Positions 44,872 through 52,709 of a stretch of 64,000 bases of DNA are shown here, piece by piece. The number at the start of each line of letters is the position of its first letter. Position 1 is the stretch's first letter. Origin of the DNA: Sporolactobacillus inulinus (lineage in GTDB: Bacteria > Bacillota > Bacilli > Bacillales > Sporolactobacillaceae); the NCBI RefSeq assembly GCF_006539285.1, contig NZ_BJMS01000014.1:17798-81797 (forward strand), given 5' to 3'. The translations under genes were made by a program, and so were the position numbers. The notes below the pieces were generated by a model. That model did not search any database. It had not been told where the DNA came from and saw only the letters and a list, made by a program, of their open reading frames with translations.

Positions 44872-45519
44872 TTATCCCCTCCCCACGGACAATTTTTTCT
44901 CAAGCCAGCGAAATGCCAACGTAATCGGATAGGCAACAATAAAATAAAGAATGAGCAGTATGGTGAATATTTTTACGGTCTCCATTGTAGCCGAGCGAAG
45001 GGCCATCGCCTGAAAAGTAAGATCGGATAAAGTAACCAGTGAAACAAGCGACGTCCCTTTTAATAGTTCAATGGTCAAATTGCTGAATGTCGGTAGCATG
45101 ATCACAAACGCTTGAGGCAGAATAACCGAACGCATCCGTCGAAACGGCGACATGTTAAGGGCGACAGACGCTTCAAACTGCCCTTTCGGAACTGCTTGAA
45201 TTGAGGTCTTCACCACGACCGCACCGTATGCGCCATAGTTAAGCCCAAGGCCAAGCACGCCGACCAGCATCGCAGGCAGCTGAATCCCTAGAATCGGCAA
45301 ACTGAAATAAAGCCAGAACAGTTGCACAAGCAGTGACGTACCGCGAAAAATTTCAATATAAAGATGTGAGGCGATCTTAGCTATTTTCCATTTACTGAGA
45401 CTCAAAAAGCCGAAAATAAAGGATAATCCCAAGGCTAGAATAACCGAATAACCCAGAACCTGCAGCGTCACGGCGAGTCCTTTGAGCAGACTATTGAAGA
45501 TAGCGATGTTTGAGACCAC
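44872..45519 (-). CDS. Ectoine/amino acid ABC transporter permease (EhuC or EhuD-like)
   Basis: A 215-residue permease of the same family, with FRGTSLLVQLFWLYFSLP and the EAA-like VVKTSIQAVPKGQFEASVALN. The GTG at 45519 has AAGGAG 8 bases upstream; the longer upstream frame is not family-like. A 267-base stretch containing a hairpin separates it from the binding-protein gene. Confidence 0.85.
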   Translation of the reverse strand: MVSNIAIFNSLLKGLAVTLQVLGYSVILALGLSFIFGFLSLSKWKIAKIASHLYIEIFRGTSLLVQLFWLYFSLPILGIQLPAMLVGVLGLGLNYGAYGAVVVKTSIQAVPKGQFEASVALNMSPFRRMRSVILPQAFVIMLPTFSNLTIELLKGTSLVSLVTLSDLTFQAMALRSATMETVKIFTILLILYFIVAYPITLAFRWLEKKLSVGRG

Positions 45520-45708
45520 ATGTTTCACTCCTTGCTTTAAATGAATTAACTGAGCTGAATGTCTTCGCAAGGATGAGCAATGCACCTATCTTCCTATAAG
45601 TTCATCACCAAGATGATCGAACCGTCGCTATGAATATCGCTCATCCTCAAACCATATAACATGCGCGTCAACCCGAGTCCTTCTTTTCAAAGATTAATAA
45701 ATACGACA

Positions 45709-45735
45709 GAAAGAGAGAAATGATCTCTCTCTTTC
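45709..45735 (-). terminator. Intercistronic hairpin between binding-protein and permease genes
   Basis: A stem GAAAGAGAGA/TCTCTCTTTC with a small loop lies about 50 bases after the EhuB-like stop, without a long T tract. Such hairpins often stabilise the binding-protein transcript or act as partial terminators so that the binding protein is made in excess. Confidence 0.5.
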
Positions 45736-45786
45736 CAGCGATGATTCGACGATCATACATCCTTACTTTCATCATGACGACCGCTA

Positions 45787-46668
45787 TTAATGGTTAAGTA
45801 CATCTTCTAACGTCGTATCACCCGGCAGCTCATCTTCGGTAAATCCATATTTTTTCAAGATTTTGAGCAATTCGCCGCTTTGTTTCATTTTTTCCAACTC
45901 TTTGTTAAATGCTTCTTTGAAATCATCATCGCCTTTACGGAATACACTGGCACCATAGCTTCGCACACTCTTACCGTCAATCATAGGCTGCTTGAAATCT
46001 TCGACTTTCTCAACCTTGTTGGACTTTGAAGCATCAAGCACTGCTTTGAGTGACGGTCCGGTCATGGTTATCACATCGACACGTCCGGATTCAAGTGCAG
46101 ACAGGGCACTTGGATTATCATTGAAAATTTTGATTTGACGTGTACTTACACCTGAAGCAGTCAAATAGTTTTGTTCTGCCGCGCCGCCCATAACACCGAT
46201 CATTGCGCTTTTATTTTTCTTAATATCCTCATAACTTTTGATGTTCTTCGGATTGCCTTTTTTGACCGCAATGGCTTCGGCAATGCTGTAGTCCGGATTA
46301 GCAAAATCAACTTCTTTGGCCCGTTCAGGCGTGACGTACATTCCGGCTGTAATCATATCAAAGCGCTTCGCTTTAAGTCCCGGAATTAATGAGCCAAATT
46401 GAGTCAGTACCCCATCCACTTCTTTAATCCCGAGTCGTTTTAAGATCGTCTTAGCCACTTCCACAGCTTCGCCTTTTAATTTTCCATCGGTCGTTGCGTA
46501 GGCATACGGTTTTTCATTAGCAAATCCCACCGTAATCCGACCCGCTTTTTTTGCCTTCTCAAATGTTGTTTCCCCTTTTGCACCGGACGAATTCTTATCT
46601 GCGTTTCCGCATCCAACAAGCGCAATGACCAGCAGTACACCGAGCATCATAAGAATTAATTTTTTCAT
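45787..46668 (-). CDS. ehuB: EhuB-like ectoine/hydroxyectoine-binding lipoprotein
   Basis: A 293-residue extracellular binding protein with lipobox ALVGCGN. The mature part matches the recalled Sinorhizobium EhuB closely in several places: ITVGFANEKPYAYATTDG, AKTILKRLGI, FGSLIPGLKAKRFDMITAGM and AIAVKKGNPKNIKSYEDI. EhuB binds ectoine and hydroxyectoine. The neighbouring EutB, EutC and EutD homologues agree. It is upstream of the two permeases and ATPase. AAGGAG precedes the ATG. Confidence 0.83.
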   Translation of the reverse strand: MKKLILMMLGVLLVIALVGCGNADKNSSGAKGETTFEKAKKAGRITVGFANEKPYAYATTDGKLKGEAVEVAKTILKRLGIKEVDGVLTQFGSLIPGLKAKRFDMITAGMYVTPERAKEVDFANPDYSIAEAIAVKKGNPKNIKSYEDIKKNKSAMIGVMGGAAEQNYLTASGVSTRQIKIFNDNPSALSALESGRVDVITMTGPSLKAVLDASKSNKVEKVEDFKQPMIDGKSVRSYGASVFRKGDDDFKEAFNKELEKMKQSGELLKILKKYGFTEDELPGDTTLEDVLNH

Positions 46669-46756
46669 AGGAACACACTCCTTTAAATTGGAATAGAGGT
46701 AATATCAAAAATAATCTGACTTTTATACGTGAACAGAACTACATCGCACCCATGGC

Positions 46757-47992
46757 TCAGCAAGTCATCTGCTTTTTATCAGGTATTTGTTCCGGATGAT
46801 GCAAGCACTCAAGAATCGTACCGGCAAATACAGTCACACCAATCAGCAGGCTTTGCTCATCAAGATCAAAGATCGGCGCGTGCAAATCTCGTTTCACCCC
46901 ATCTTCTGTGGCACACCCTAGGAAAAACATTGTTGAGGGAACCCGAGCAGCCATATGGGCAAAATCTTCGCCGCCCAGGCCAAACGTATCCGGCCGTATG
47001 CACACTTCAGGAAGCAGTCTGCCAATCGCTCGCTTCATGATTGGCGTCAGCGACTGATGATTATACACCGAAGGCTCTCCGTGATTGATCAATAGCTGAT
47101 AATCGCCGCCGAGGGACTTCACGATGGAAAGCACCGATTCAAACTGCTGGACAAGTTGCGCGCGCACTTCCGGCGAGTAACTGCGGAAGGTTCCTTGAAG
47201 CCGCGCTTCTGATGGAATGACATTATTCGTTTTCCCGTCGCCAGCAGTTACGTGGCAAACGCTGACAACCGCCGGCTCAAGCGGCGACGTTTTTCTCGAT
47301 ACAATACCTTGAAGCGCCTGCAGAACAGCGCCGAGCATCCAGATCGGATCATTGCTGAGATGCGGATAAGCGCCGTGTCCACCCTTTCCTTTAATAATGG
47401 CTGTAAACTCATCAACATTGGCCGTACAGTAGCCGTCAGGAACAAGAACCACGCCGAGCGGATACTCCGGCATCACATGAAGTGCGAACAAAGCGTCGAG
47501 CGAATCCAGAACTCCGGATGCTGCTAAATAATGTCCACCGGTCTTTCCAGAACGATCGGTCGTCTCTTCAGCGGGCTGGAAGAGAAAACGTACCGTGCCG
47601 AGCAGTTCGCCGCGCTGCCATCGTTCACTCATTAAATGAGCGACTGAAAGCGCAATAGCCATATGCGCGTCGTGCCCGCATGCATGCATTACACCTTCAT
47701 TTTGCGAGCGGTACAAGCATTGATTCGCCTCATTGATCGGCAGTGCATCCATATCGGCACGGATACCGATGGTCGGTCCATCGCCGCCATGGATTGTCGC
47801 AATGACCGCTGTTTCCAAACCAACACCCGTTTTTACACGCATCCCCGGCATTTGAGATAATTCTGCTTCGAGATACGCGGCGGTGTTTTCTTCATGAAAG
47901 CTCAATTCCGGATGCTGATGCAACTGTCTTCGATGCACGATGGTCTTTTGAAAATAGGCCTTTGCATGTTCCGTGATCCATTGATCGTTCAT
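46757..47992 (-). CDS. M20D amidohydrolase, candidate N-acetyl-diaminobutyrate deacetylase
   Basis: A 411-residue metallo-amidohydrolase of the M20D/hippurate hydrolase family. It has GIRADMDALPI, MHACGHDAHMA, FQPAEETTD, the HVMPEYPLG histidine and a late GLGGEDFAHM. In Proteobacteria the step after ectoine hydrolase is done by DoeB/EutE, a succinylglutamate-desuccinylase-like protein, which is missing here. This gene sits between the transporter and eutC-eutD and may replace it. IAA-amino acid or N-acyl amino acid hydrolases are general alternatives. Confidence 0.85.
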   Translation of the reverse strand: MNDQWITEHAKAYFQKTIVHRRQLHQHPELSFHEENTAAYLEAELSQMPGMRVKTGVGLETAVIATIHGGDGPTIGIRADMDALPINEANQCLYRSQNEGVMHACGHDAHMAIALSVAHLMSERWQRGELLGTVRFLFQPAEETTDRSGKTGGHYLAASGVLDSLDALFALHVMPEYPLGVVLVPDGYCTANVDEFTAIIKGKGGHGAYPHLSNDPIWMLGAVLQALQGIVSRKTSPLEPAVVSVCHVTAGDGKTNNVIPSEARLQGTFRSYSPEVRAQLVQQFESVLSIVKSLGGDYQLLINHGEPSVYNHQSLTPIMKRAIGRLLPEVCIRPDTFGLGGEDFAHMAARVPSTMFFLGCATEDGVKRDLHAPIFDLDEQSLLIGVTVFAGTILECLHHPEQIPDKKQMTC

Positions 47993-48003
47993 GCAATCAC
48001 TCC

Positions 48004-49209
48004 TTAATGTGTCGTGGATTGACAGTGTTCCAGTTTCTCAAATGCTTGTGTGAGGTCATCAATGAGATCCTCCGTATCTTCAATTCCTACAGAAATACGA
48101 ATCAGGCCATCCGGAATCCCCATTGCCTTGCGTTCCTCAGCGCTGCATTCAACATGACTCGTGGTTCGTGCAGGCCCATAGGTCGTCTCGACCGCACCAA
48201 GATTTGCAGCACGGTTAGCAAATTTCAGAGCAGGAAGCAGCGTCTTCACAGCTTCCATACCGTCTTTCAATGAAAAGCTGAGCATTGCGCCATACCCTTC
48301 CATTTGTTTCGTAGCAATGTCGTGATGCACATGCGATTCAAGTCCAGGATAATAAACATGATCAACTGCCGGCTGAGTCTTCAAGTACTTGGCAAGCGCC
48401 ATTGCACTCTTTGTTTGCTGCAGCACACGCAATTTTAAGTTCTTCATCCCGCGAAGTAATAAATAGGCCGACCACGGATCAAGTGAAGCCCCATTAATTT
48501 CTCGATAGTGATAGATTTGACGCACCAGCGTTTTTGCACCGCAGACAATTCCGCCCAGTGCATCGGCATGGCCGCCAAGGAATTTCGTCGCACTATGCAA
48601 AACCAAATCTGCTCCAAGATCAAGTGGATGCTGGAGAATCGGTGTCGCAAAAGTATTGTCAACGACAACCAGTGCCCCTGTCTGATGCCCAGCCTTTGCC
48701 ATTCTTTCAATATCAGTAATTTTCACAGTTGGATTCGTCGGCGTCTCAAGGTAGAGGATCGTGCATCCTTTCGCCACTTCGGCCTCGATCGATTCATGAT
48801 CGCCCGTCGCGCACAGCGCAACGTCCACACCAATTTTAGGAAGAAATTCTGTGAAAATTTTATTGGTGCCGCCATAAGTATCTTTGATGGAAACCACTCG
48901 ATCACCCGGCTTCAAAAAGGTGTAGAGGGTATTGCTGATTGCCGCCATTCCGGTCGTAAAGCTGGTTGCGTCCTCCGCCCCTTCAAGTGCTTTCACCTTA
49001 TCTTCAAAAGCTTGGACTGTGGGGTTGGTATTGCGGCCGTAGATATGTCCCGGCTTATTGCCGATCGCCACGTCGTACCACTCGTCCATATCATCGTAAT
49101 TATACGCAACACTGACGATCACCGGCACTTGGGTCGCATGATGAACGAGCACCTCCTTTTCGCCGGCCCAAACGGTCTTCGTGCCCACTCCCGTTTTTTT
49201 CTCATTCAC
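48004..49209 (-). CDS. Cys/Met metabolism PLP-dependent lyase/transferase
   Basis: A 401-residue PLP enzyme of the cystathionine gamma-synthase/lyase family with ETPTNPTVKITDI, VDNTFATPILQHPLDLGAD and PLP lysine about residue 209 in LHSATKFLGGHADAL. The position equal to the methionine gamma-lyase cysteine is glycine (TYGGTN), so it is not a typical methionine gamma-lyase. It starts at GTG with AAGGAG upstream and lies between the M20 amidohydrolase and eutC. Its job in an ectoine cluster is unclear. Confidence 0.85.
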   Translation of the reverse strand: MNEKKTGVGTKTVWAGEKEVLVHHATQVPVIVSVAYNYDDMDEWYDVAIGNKPGHIYGRNTNPTVQAFEDKVKALEGAEDATSFTTGMAAISNTLYTFLKPGDRVVSIKDTYGGTNKIFTEFLPKIGVDVALCATGDHESIEAEVAKGCTILYLETPTNPTVKITDIERMAKAGHQTGALVVVDNTFATPILQHPLDLGADLVLHSATKFLGGHADALGGIVCGAKTLVRQIYHYREINGASLDPWSAYLLLRGMKNLKLRVLQQTKSAMALAKYLKTQPAVDHVYYPGLESHVHHDIATKQMEGYGAMLSFSLKDGMEAVKTLLPALKFANRAANLGAVETTYGPARTTSHVECSAEERKAMGIPDGLIRISVGIEDTEDLIDDLTQAFEKLEHCQSTTH

Positions 49210-49258
49210 TGAAATCGCTCCTTTTTTTATCCGTTCGCGTCATCCAATCTGTCTCCAT

Positions 49259-50227
49259 TTAAACGGTCTTCATTTTCATTAGCCGCTCAAAGGCATAACG
49301 CGCAATCGCCGTATCCTGCACACCCGTTCCAGTTAAATCACAGAGGGTAATTTGCCGATCGTTTTCACGTCCCGGCACCGTCTTGGCAGTTAGCGCGCCG
49401 AGTTCAAACATACGTGCATCCTCATGTTGCAAAACCCCGTAATCTGCCGCATGATGCACTTCTCCGTATTTCAAGCACTGCGCTTTCACATCGCAGACGA
49501 TAAGATCTGCCTTGCGGAACACTTCTGCGTCAAGTTCCTGCTTCAACTCAGTGTCCGCGCCCATCGCCGTAATATGCAGCCCCTCGTGCAGCCATTCTTG
49601 CTGAACGATTGGCTCTCGTGAAGGAGTTGTTGTCACCACCACATCGGATTGCCTGACCACTTCCTCCGCAGCAGCTGTTTCACAAACAATACCAAGTTTT
49701 TCGCTCATTTCGCCGATGTACGCATCGACCGCTTCCGCTCTGCGCCCATATACGAGCAGCCGCTTAAATGGACGCATCATGTGCAGCGCCTCCATTTGCA
49801 GCCGCGCCTGCAAGCCGGTACCAATAACACCGGCAGTTTCAACATGCGCCTTAGCTAAATACTTTGCTGCTATCGCACCAGCGCACGCGGTTCGAATATC
49901 GGTCAAATATCCGTTATCCATCAACACTGCCTCAGGAACTCCAGTCACTGAGCGAAGCAGAATCATCATTCCGCTCAAACTGGGTAATCCAAGTGCCTTA
50001 TTCTCAAAGAAACCGGATGACACTTTTATTGCAAAGGTGTCCAGACCTTTAATATAGGCGGTCTTGACATCAACCTCGCCATGATGTTCCGGTATATCGA
50101 TACGCATCATTGGTGGAAGAACGACCTGTCCATGACCAAGCTGGGTAAATCCTTCCTCCACTTGTTCAATCGCTGAGTGATTCAGGGAAACACAACCGCG
50201 AATCTCGTCCTCATTAAATAAGAACAC
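49259..50227 (-). CDS. eutC: EutC-like ornithine cyclodeaminase/mu-crystallin family reductase
   Basis: A 322-residue member of the ornithine cyclodeaminase family, with the NAD motif GVIGTGLQARLQMEAL and substrate region VDVKTAYIKG, AIKVSSGFFENK and GYLTDIRTACAGAIAAKYL. Its length and its place beside EutD and EutB homologues fit EutC, proposed to work with EutB in converting the hydroxyectoine branch into the ectoine branch. The start is GTG with AAAGGAG upstream. Ornithine cyclodeaminase or ketimine reductase are alternatives if the cluster assignment is wrong. Confidence 0.83.
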   Translation of the reverse strand: MFLFNEDEIRGCVSLNHSAIEQVEEGFTQLGHGQVVLPPMMRIDIPEHHGEVDVKTAYIKGLDTFAIKVSSGFFENKALGLPSLSGMMILLRSVTGVPEAVLMDNGYLTDIRTACAGAIAAKYLAKAHVETAGVIGTGLQARLQMEALHMMRPFKRLLVYGRRAEAVDAYIGEMSEKLGIVCETAAAEEVVRQSDVVVTTTPSREPIVQQEWLHEGLHITAMGADTELKQELDAEVFRKADLIVCDVKAQCLKYGEVHHAADYGVLQHEDARMFELGALTAKTVPGRENDRQITLCDLTGTGVQDTAIARYAFERLMKMKTV

Positions 50228-50240
50228 TGCGACCGCTCCT

Positions 50241-51413
50241 TTATGGTTTTATAAATAGTTTCCGTGGGAAATCGGCAAATGGCTCGCAGCCATTTTCAGT
50301 AATACGAATTGCTTCAGTACATTCGAAACCAACATTATCCATCCACATGCCGGGCATGAGATGAAACGTCATATTTGGTTTGAGTACGGTTTGATCCCCT
50401 GGTCGAAAGCTTGCTGTATGTTCGCCCCAATCCGGTGGATAGTTTAAGCCGACCGAGTATCCGGCTCGAGATTCTTTCTCGAACCCATATTTTTGGATGA
50501 CCTTGCGCCAAACCTGTTCCACTTCTTCACCGGTCATCCCCGGCTTGATTGCTGCAAGCGTTGTGTTAATGCCTTCGATACAGGCACTGGACAGATCAAT
50601 CATCTTTTGTGAAGGCTGACCAAGATATACGGTGCGCGCCATTGGCGAATGATAATGCTTATAGGCACCGGCAATTTCAATAAGAACCGGTGTATTCGTT
50701 TCATAGCGTTCATCCGTCCAGGTCAGATGCGGTGTAGACGTGTGTTCCCCAGACGGAAGCAAGGGAACGATCGCCGTATAGTCGCCGCCATATTCCTCCG
50801 TACCAACAATCTGCTGATGGACAATGGCCGCCGCAACATCACATTGACGTGCTCCGACCGTAACCTGTTCAATCCCTTTTTGCATTGCTTTCTCTACAAT
50901 CTTTGCTGCTTTTTTCATAAAAGAAATTTCTGCATCCGACTTAATGATACGTACATAATTGACAAGATTTGTTGCGTCCTTAAAGGCTGCGTCAGGCAGT
51001 CCTTCTTTTAATTTGACATAGCTCTGCGCCGAGAAATAGTAGGCATCCATCTCCAAACCGATCGTACGCTTGGATTGACCGATCTCTTTCAGAATGCTGC
51101 AGACAAAATCCATTGGATGCCTTTCGGTAGTCTGAATATGATCTTCCGGATACGGAATCACATGATTTTCATCGAGCCACGTGGTTGCTTTGGCACCGTT
51201 CGCATCTTGCGCGCGTCCGATCCAGAACGGCTGATCTTCATCAATCAACAGGACTAACAATTGCGGTACATAGAATGACCAACCATCATAACCTGACAAA
51301 TAGTTCATATTTGCCGGATTACTGACCAAAAGAACATCGATTTTCTTCTCTTGCATGCTCTGTTTCGTTTTCTTCAATCGTTCGTTAAATTCGCTTAGCT
51401 CAAAGGATAACAT
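50241..51413 (-). CDS. eutD: Ectoine hydrolase (EutD/DoeA), M24 family
   Basis: A 390-residue pita-bread-fold hydrolase related to creatinase and Xaa-Pro peptidases. It shares with recalled Halomonas DoeA the stretches NYLSGYDGWSFYV, GRAQDANGAK and QTTERHPMDF, which ordinary prolidases lack, then NLVNYVRIIKS. DoeA opens the ectoine ring to N-acetyl-diaminobutyrate. The ATG at 51413 has GGAAGGGAG upstream. The gene is first in the leftward operon and divergent from eutB. Confidence 0.88.
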   Translation of the reverse strand: MLSFELSEFNERLKKTKQSMQEKKIDVLLVSNPANMNYLSGYDGWSFYVPQLLVLLIDEDQPFWIGRAQDANGAKATTWLDENHVIPYPEDHIQTTERHPMDFVCSILKEIGQSKRTIGLEMDAYYFSAQSYVKLKEGLPDAAFKDATNLVNYVRIIKSDAEISFMKKAAKIVEKAMQKGIEQVTVGARQCDVAAAIVHQQIVGTEEYGGDYTAIVPLLPSGEHTSTPHLTWTDERYETNTPVLIEIAGAYKHYHSPMARTVYLGQPSQKMIDLSSACIEGINTTLAAIKPGMTGEEVEQVWRKVIQKYGFEKESRAGYSVGLNYPPDWGEHTASFRPGDQTVLKPNMTFHLMPGMWMDNVGFECTEAIRITENGCEPFADFPRKLFIKP

Positions 51414-51551
51414 GGTTCTCCCTTCCATTCGTGTGAGATTTTTTAACGCTGAGCGTTTGATTTGATACCATCATCTTATCGGACTTGTTATTTTCCGACT
51501 ATTATTAATAGTGTAAGAATATTCACATCCGTTTTCTGTCACTTTATACGA

Positions 51552-51580
51552 TGGACAGCGTGCAAACACTTCTATAAAAT
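51552..51580 (+). promoter_or_regulatory. Promoter of eutB
   Basis: TGGACA and TAAAAT are spaced by exactly 17 bases, each one mismatch from consensus, with a predicted start near 51587 and a 75-base leader. Confidence 0.65.
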
Positions 51581-51610
51581 AGAAACATTAAAATAATTCA
51601 AATTATCAAT

Positions 51611-51633
51611 GTCAGATTAACTGACAAGTCAGT
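51611..51633. promoter_or_regulatory. Candidate operator in the eutD-eutB divergent region
   Basis: Two overlapping palindromes, GTCAGATTAACTGAC and ACTGACAAGTCAGT, lie between the eutB promoter and its ribosome site, about 25-45 bases after the predicted transcription start. The PucR-type regulator encoded after eutB is the obvious candidate to bind it. Confidence 0.45.
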
Positions 51634-51662
51634 GAAACACTTTATTTTGAGGAGACGCGATC

Positions 51663-52673
51663 ATGAACGATGAAATGCAAGCCATTGTTAAACCGAAAAT
51701 CACAGTCCACGATATTTGGAAAGCGCGAAAAACGATTACCCCCTACGTTCACAAAACACCGCTTGTTTATGCTCCTTCGCTGTCACAAAAGTCCGGCGCA
51801 AAGATCTATTTAAAATATGAACATCTGCATCCAAGCGGCGCTTTTAAATTAAGAGGCGCAATCAATGCTCTATGTCATTTATCCGAAAAGCAAAAAGCCC
51901 AAGGCGTTACAACATTTTCTACTGGAAACCACGGCATTGCTGTTGCGATGGCTGCGCAGCAGCTTGGTATGAAAGCGACGATATGTGTCTCTAACCATGT
52001 ACCCAAATCCAAATCGGACTTCATCCAATCGCTCGGAGCGGAACTGAAGCTTACCGGTGCGTCTCAAGATGACGCAGAAGCAGCATGTTATCAGTTGGAG
52101 CGTGACAAAGGGATGACCATCATTCCGCCGTTTGATCATCCTGAGATCATTGCCGGTCAAGGAACGATCGGTCTTGAAATTCTCGAAGATCTCCCAGAGG
52201 TGAACTGCGTGATTGCCGGACTTTCCGGCGGTGGCCTGCTGTCAGGAATCAGTCTTGTCATGAAGCAGACGAGCCCCAACATTCGAACGATTGGTTTATC
52301 CATGGAAAAGGGCGCTGCAATGTATGAAAGCCTGCATGCAGACCACCCGGTTACGGTTAATGAATCGCCAACACTCGCAGATAGTCTTCTCGGCGGAATT
52401 GGTCAGGAAAATCATTATACGTTCCCGATCATTCAAAAAAACTTGGATGAAGCGCTTCTCATTCCCGAAGCGACCATCGCTAGGGGTATGGCGCATTTGT
52501 TTGCCCACCAGCACATCATCGTCGAGGGCGCCGCCGCGATCTCAACCGGCACTGTCTTGGATCATTATGTAACGTTCAATCCAGGCGACCATGTTGTGCT
52601 CATCATTAGCGGCTGCAATGTTGACTTGAACGCCCATGCATCTGCCGTTCGTCCCTATCTCGATCACGTTTGA
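51663..52673 (+). CDS. eutB: EutB-like threonine dehydratase family enzyme (hydroxyectoine utilisation)
   Basis: A 336-residue PLP enzyme of the serine/threonine dehydratase family: PLP lysine in PSGAFKLRGAINAL, STGNHGIAVAMAAQQ, and the Gly-rich GLSGGGLLSGIS. The C-terminal NESPTLADSLLGGIG and NHYTF stretch is close to EutB of ectoine-utilising Proteobacteria as I recall it. There is no ACT regulatory domain, unlike IlvA. GAGGAG precedes the ATG. It is proposed to act on the hydroxylated intermediate before EutC. Confidence 0.85.
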   Translation: MNDEMQAIVKPKITVHDIWKARKTITPYVHKTPLVYAPSLSQKSGAKIYLKYEHLHPSGAFKLRGAINALCHLSEKQKAQGVTTFSTGNHGIAVAMAAQQLGMKATICVSNHVPKSKSDFIQSLGAELKLTGASQDDAEAACYQLERDKGMTIIPPFDHPEIIAGQGTIGLEILEDLPEVNCVIAGLSGGGLLSGISLVMKQTSPNIRTIGLSMEKGAAMYESLHADHPVTVNESPTLADSLLGGIGQENHYTFPIIQKNLDEALLIPEATIARGMAHLFAHQHIIVEGAAAISTGTVLDHYVTFNPGDHVVLIISGCNVDLNAHASAVRPYLDHV

Positions 52674-52709
52674 ATCGAAGCGATTCACTGAATGAAAGGA
52701 GACAAACTT

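Noticed and set aside
50241..51413. Ordinary Xaa-Pro dipeptidase for eutD
   Set aside because: The DoeA-like GYDGWSFYV, GRAQDANGAK and TTERHPMDF segments are not prolidase features.
51663..52673. Biosynthetic threonine dehydratase IlvA for eutB
   Set aside because: No C-terminal regulatory domain, strong resemblance of the C-terminal third to EutB, and the neighbouring eutC/eutD homologues.
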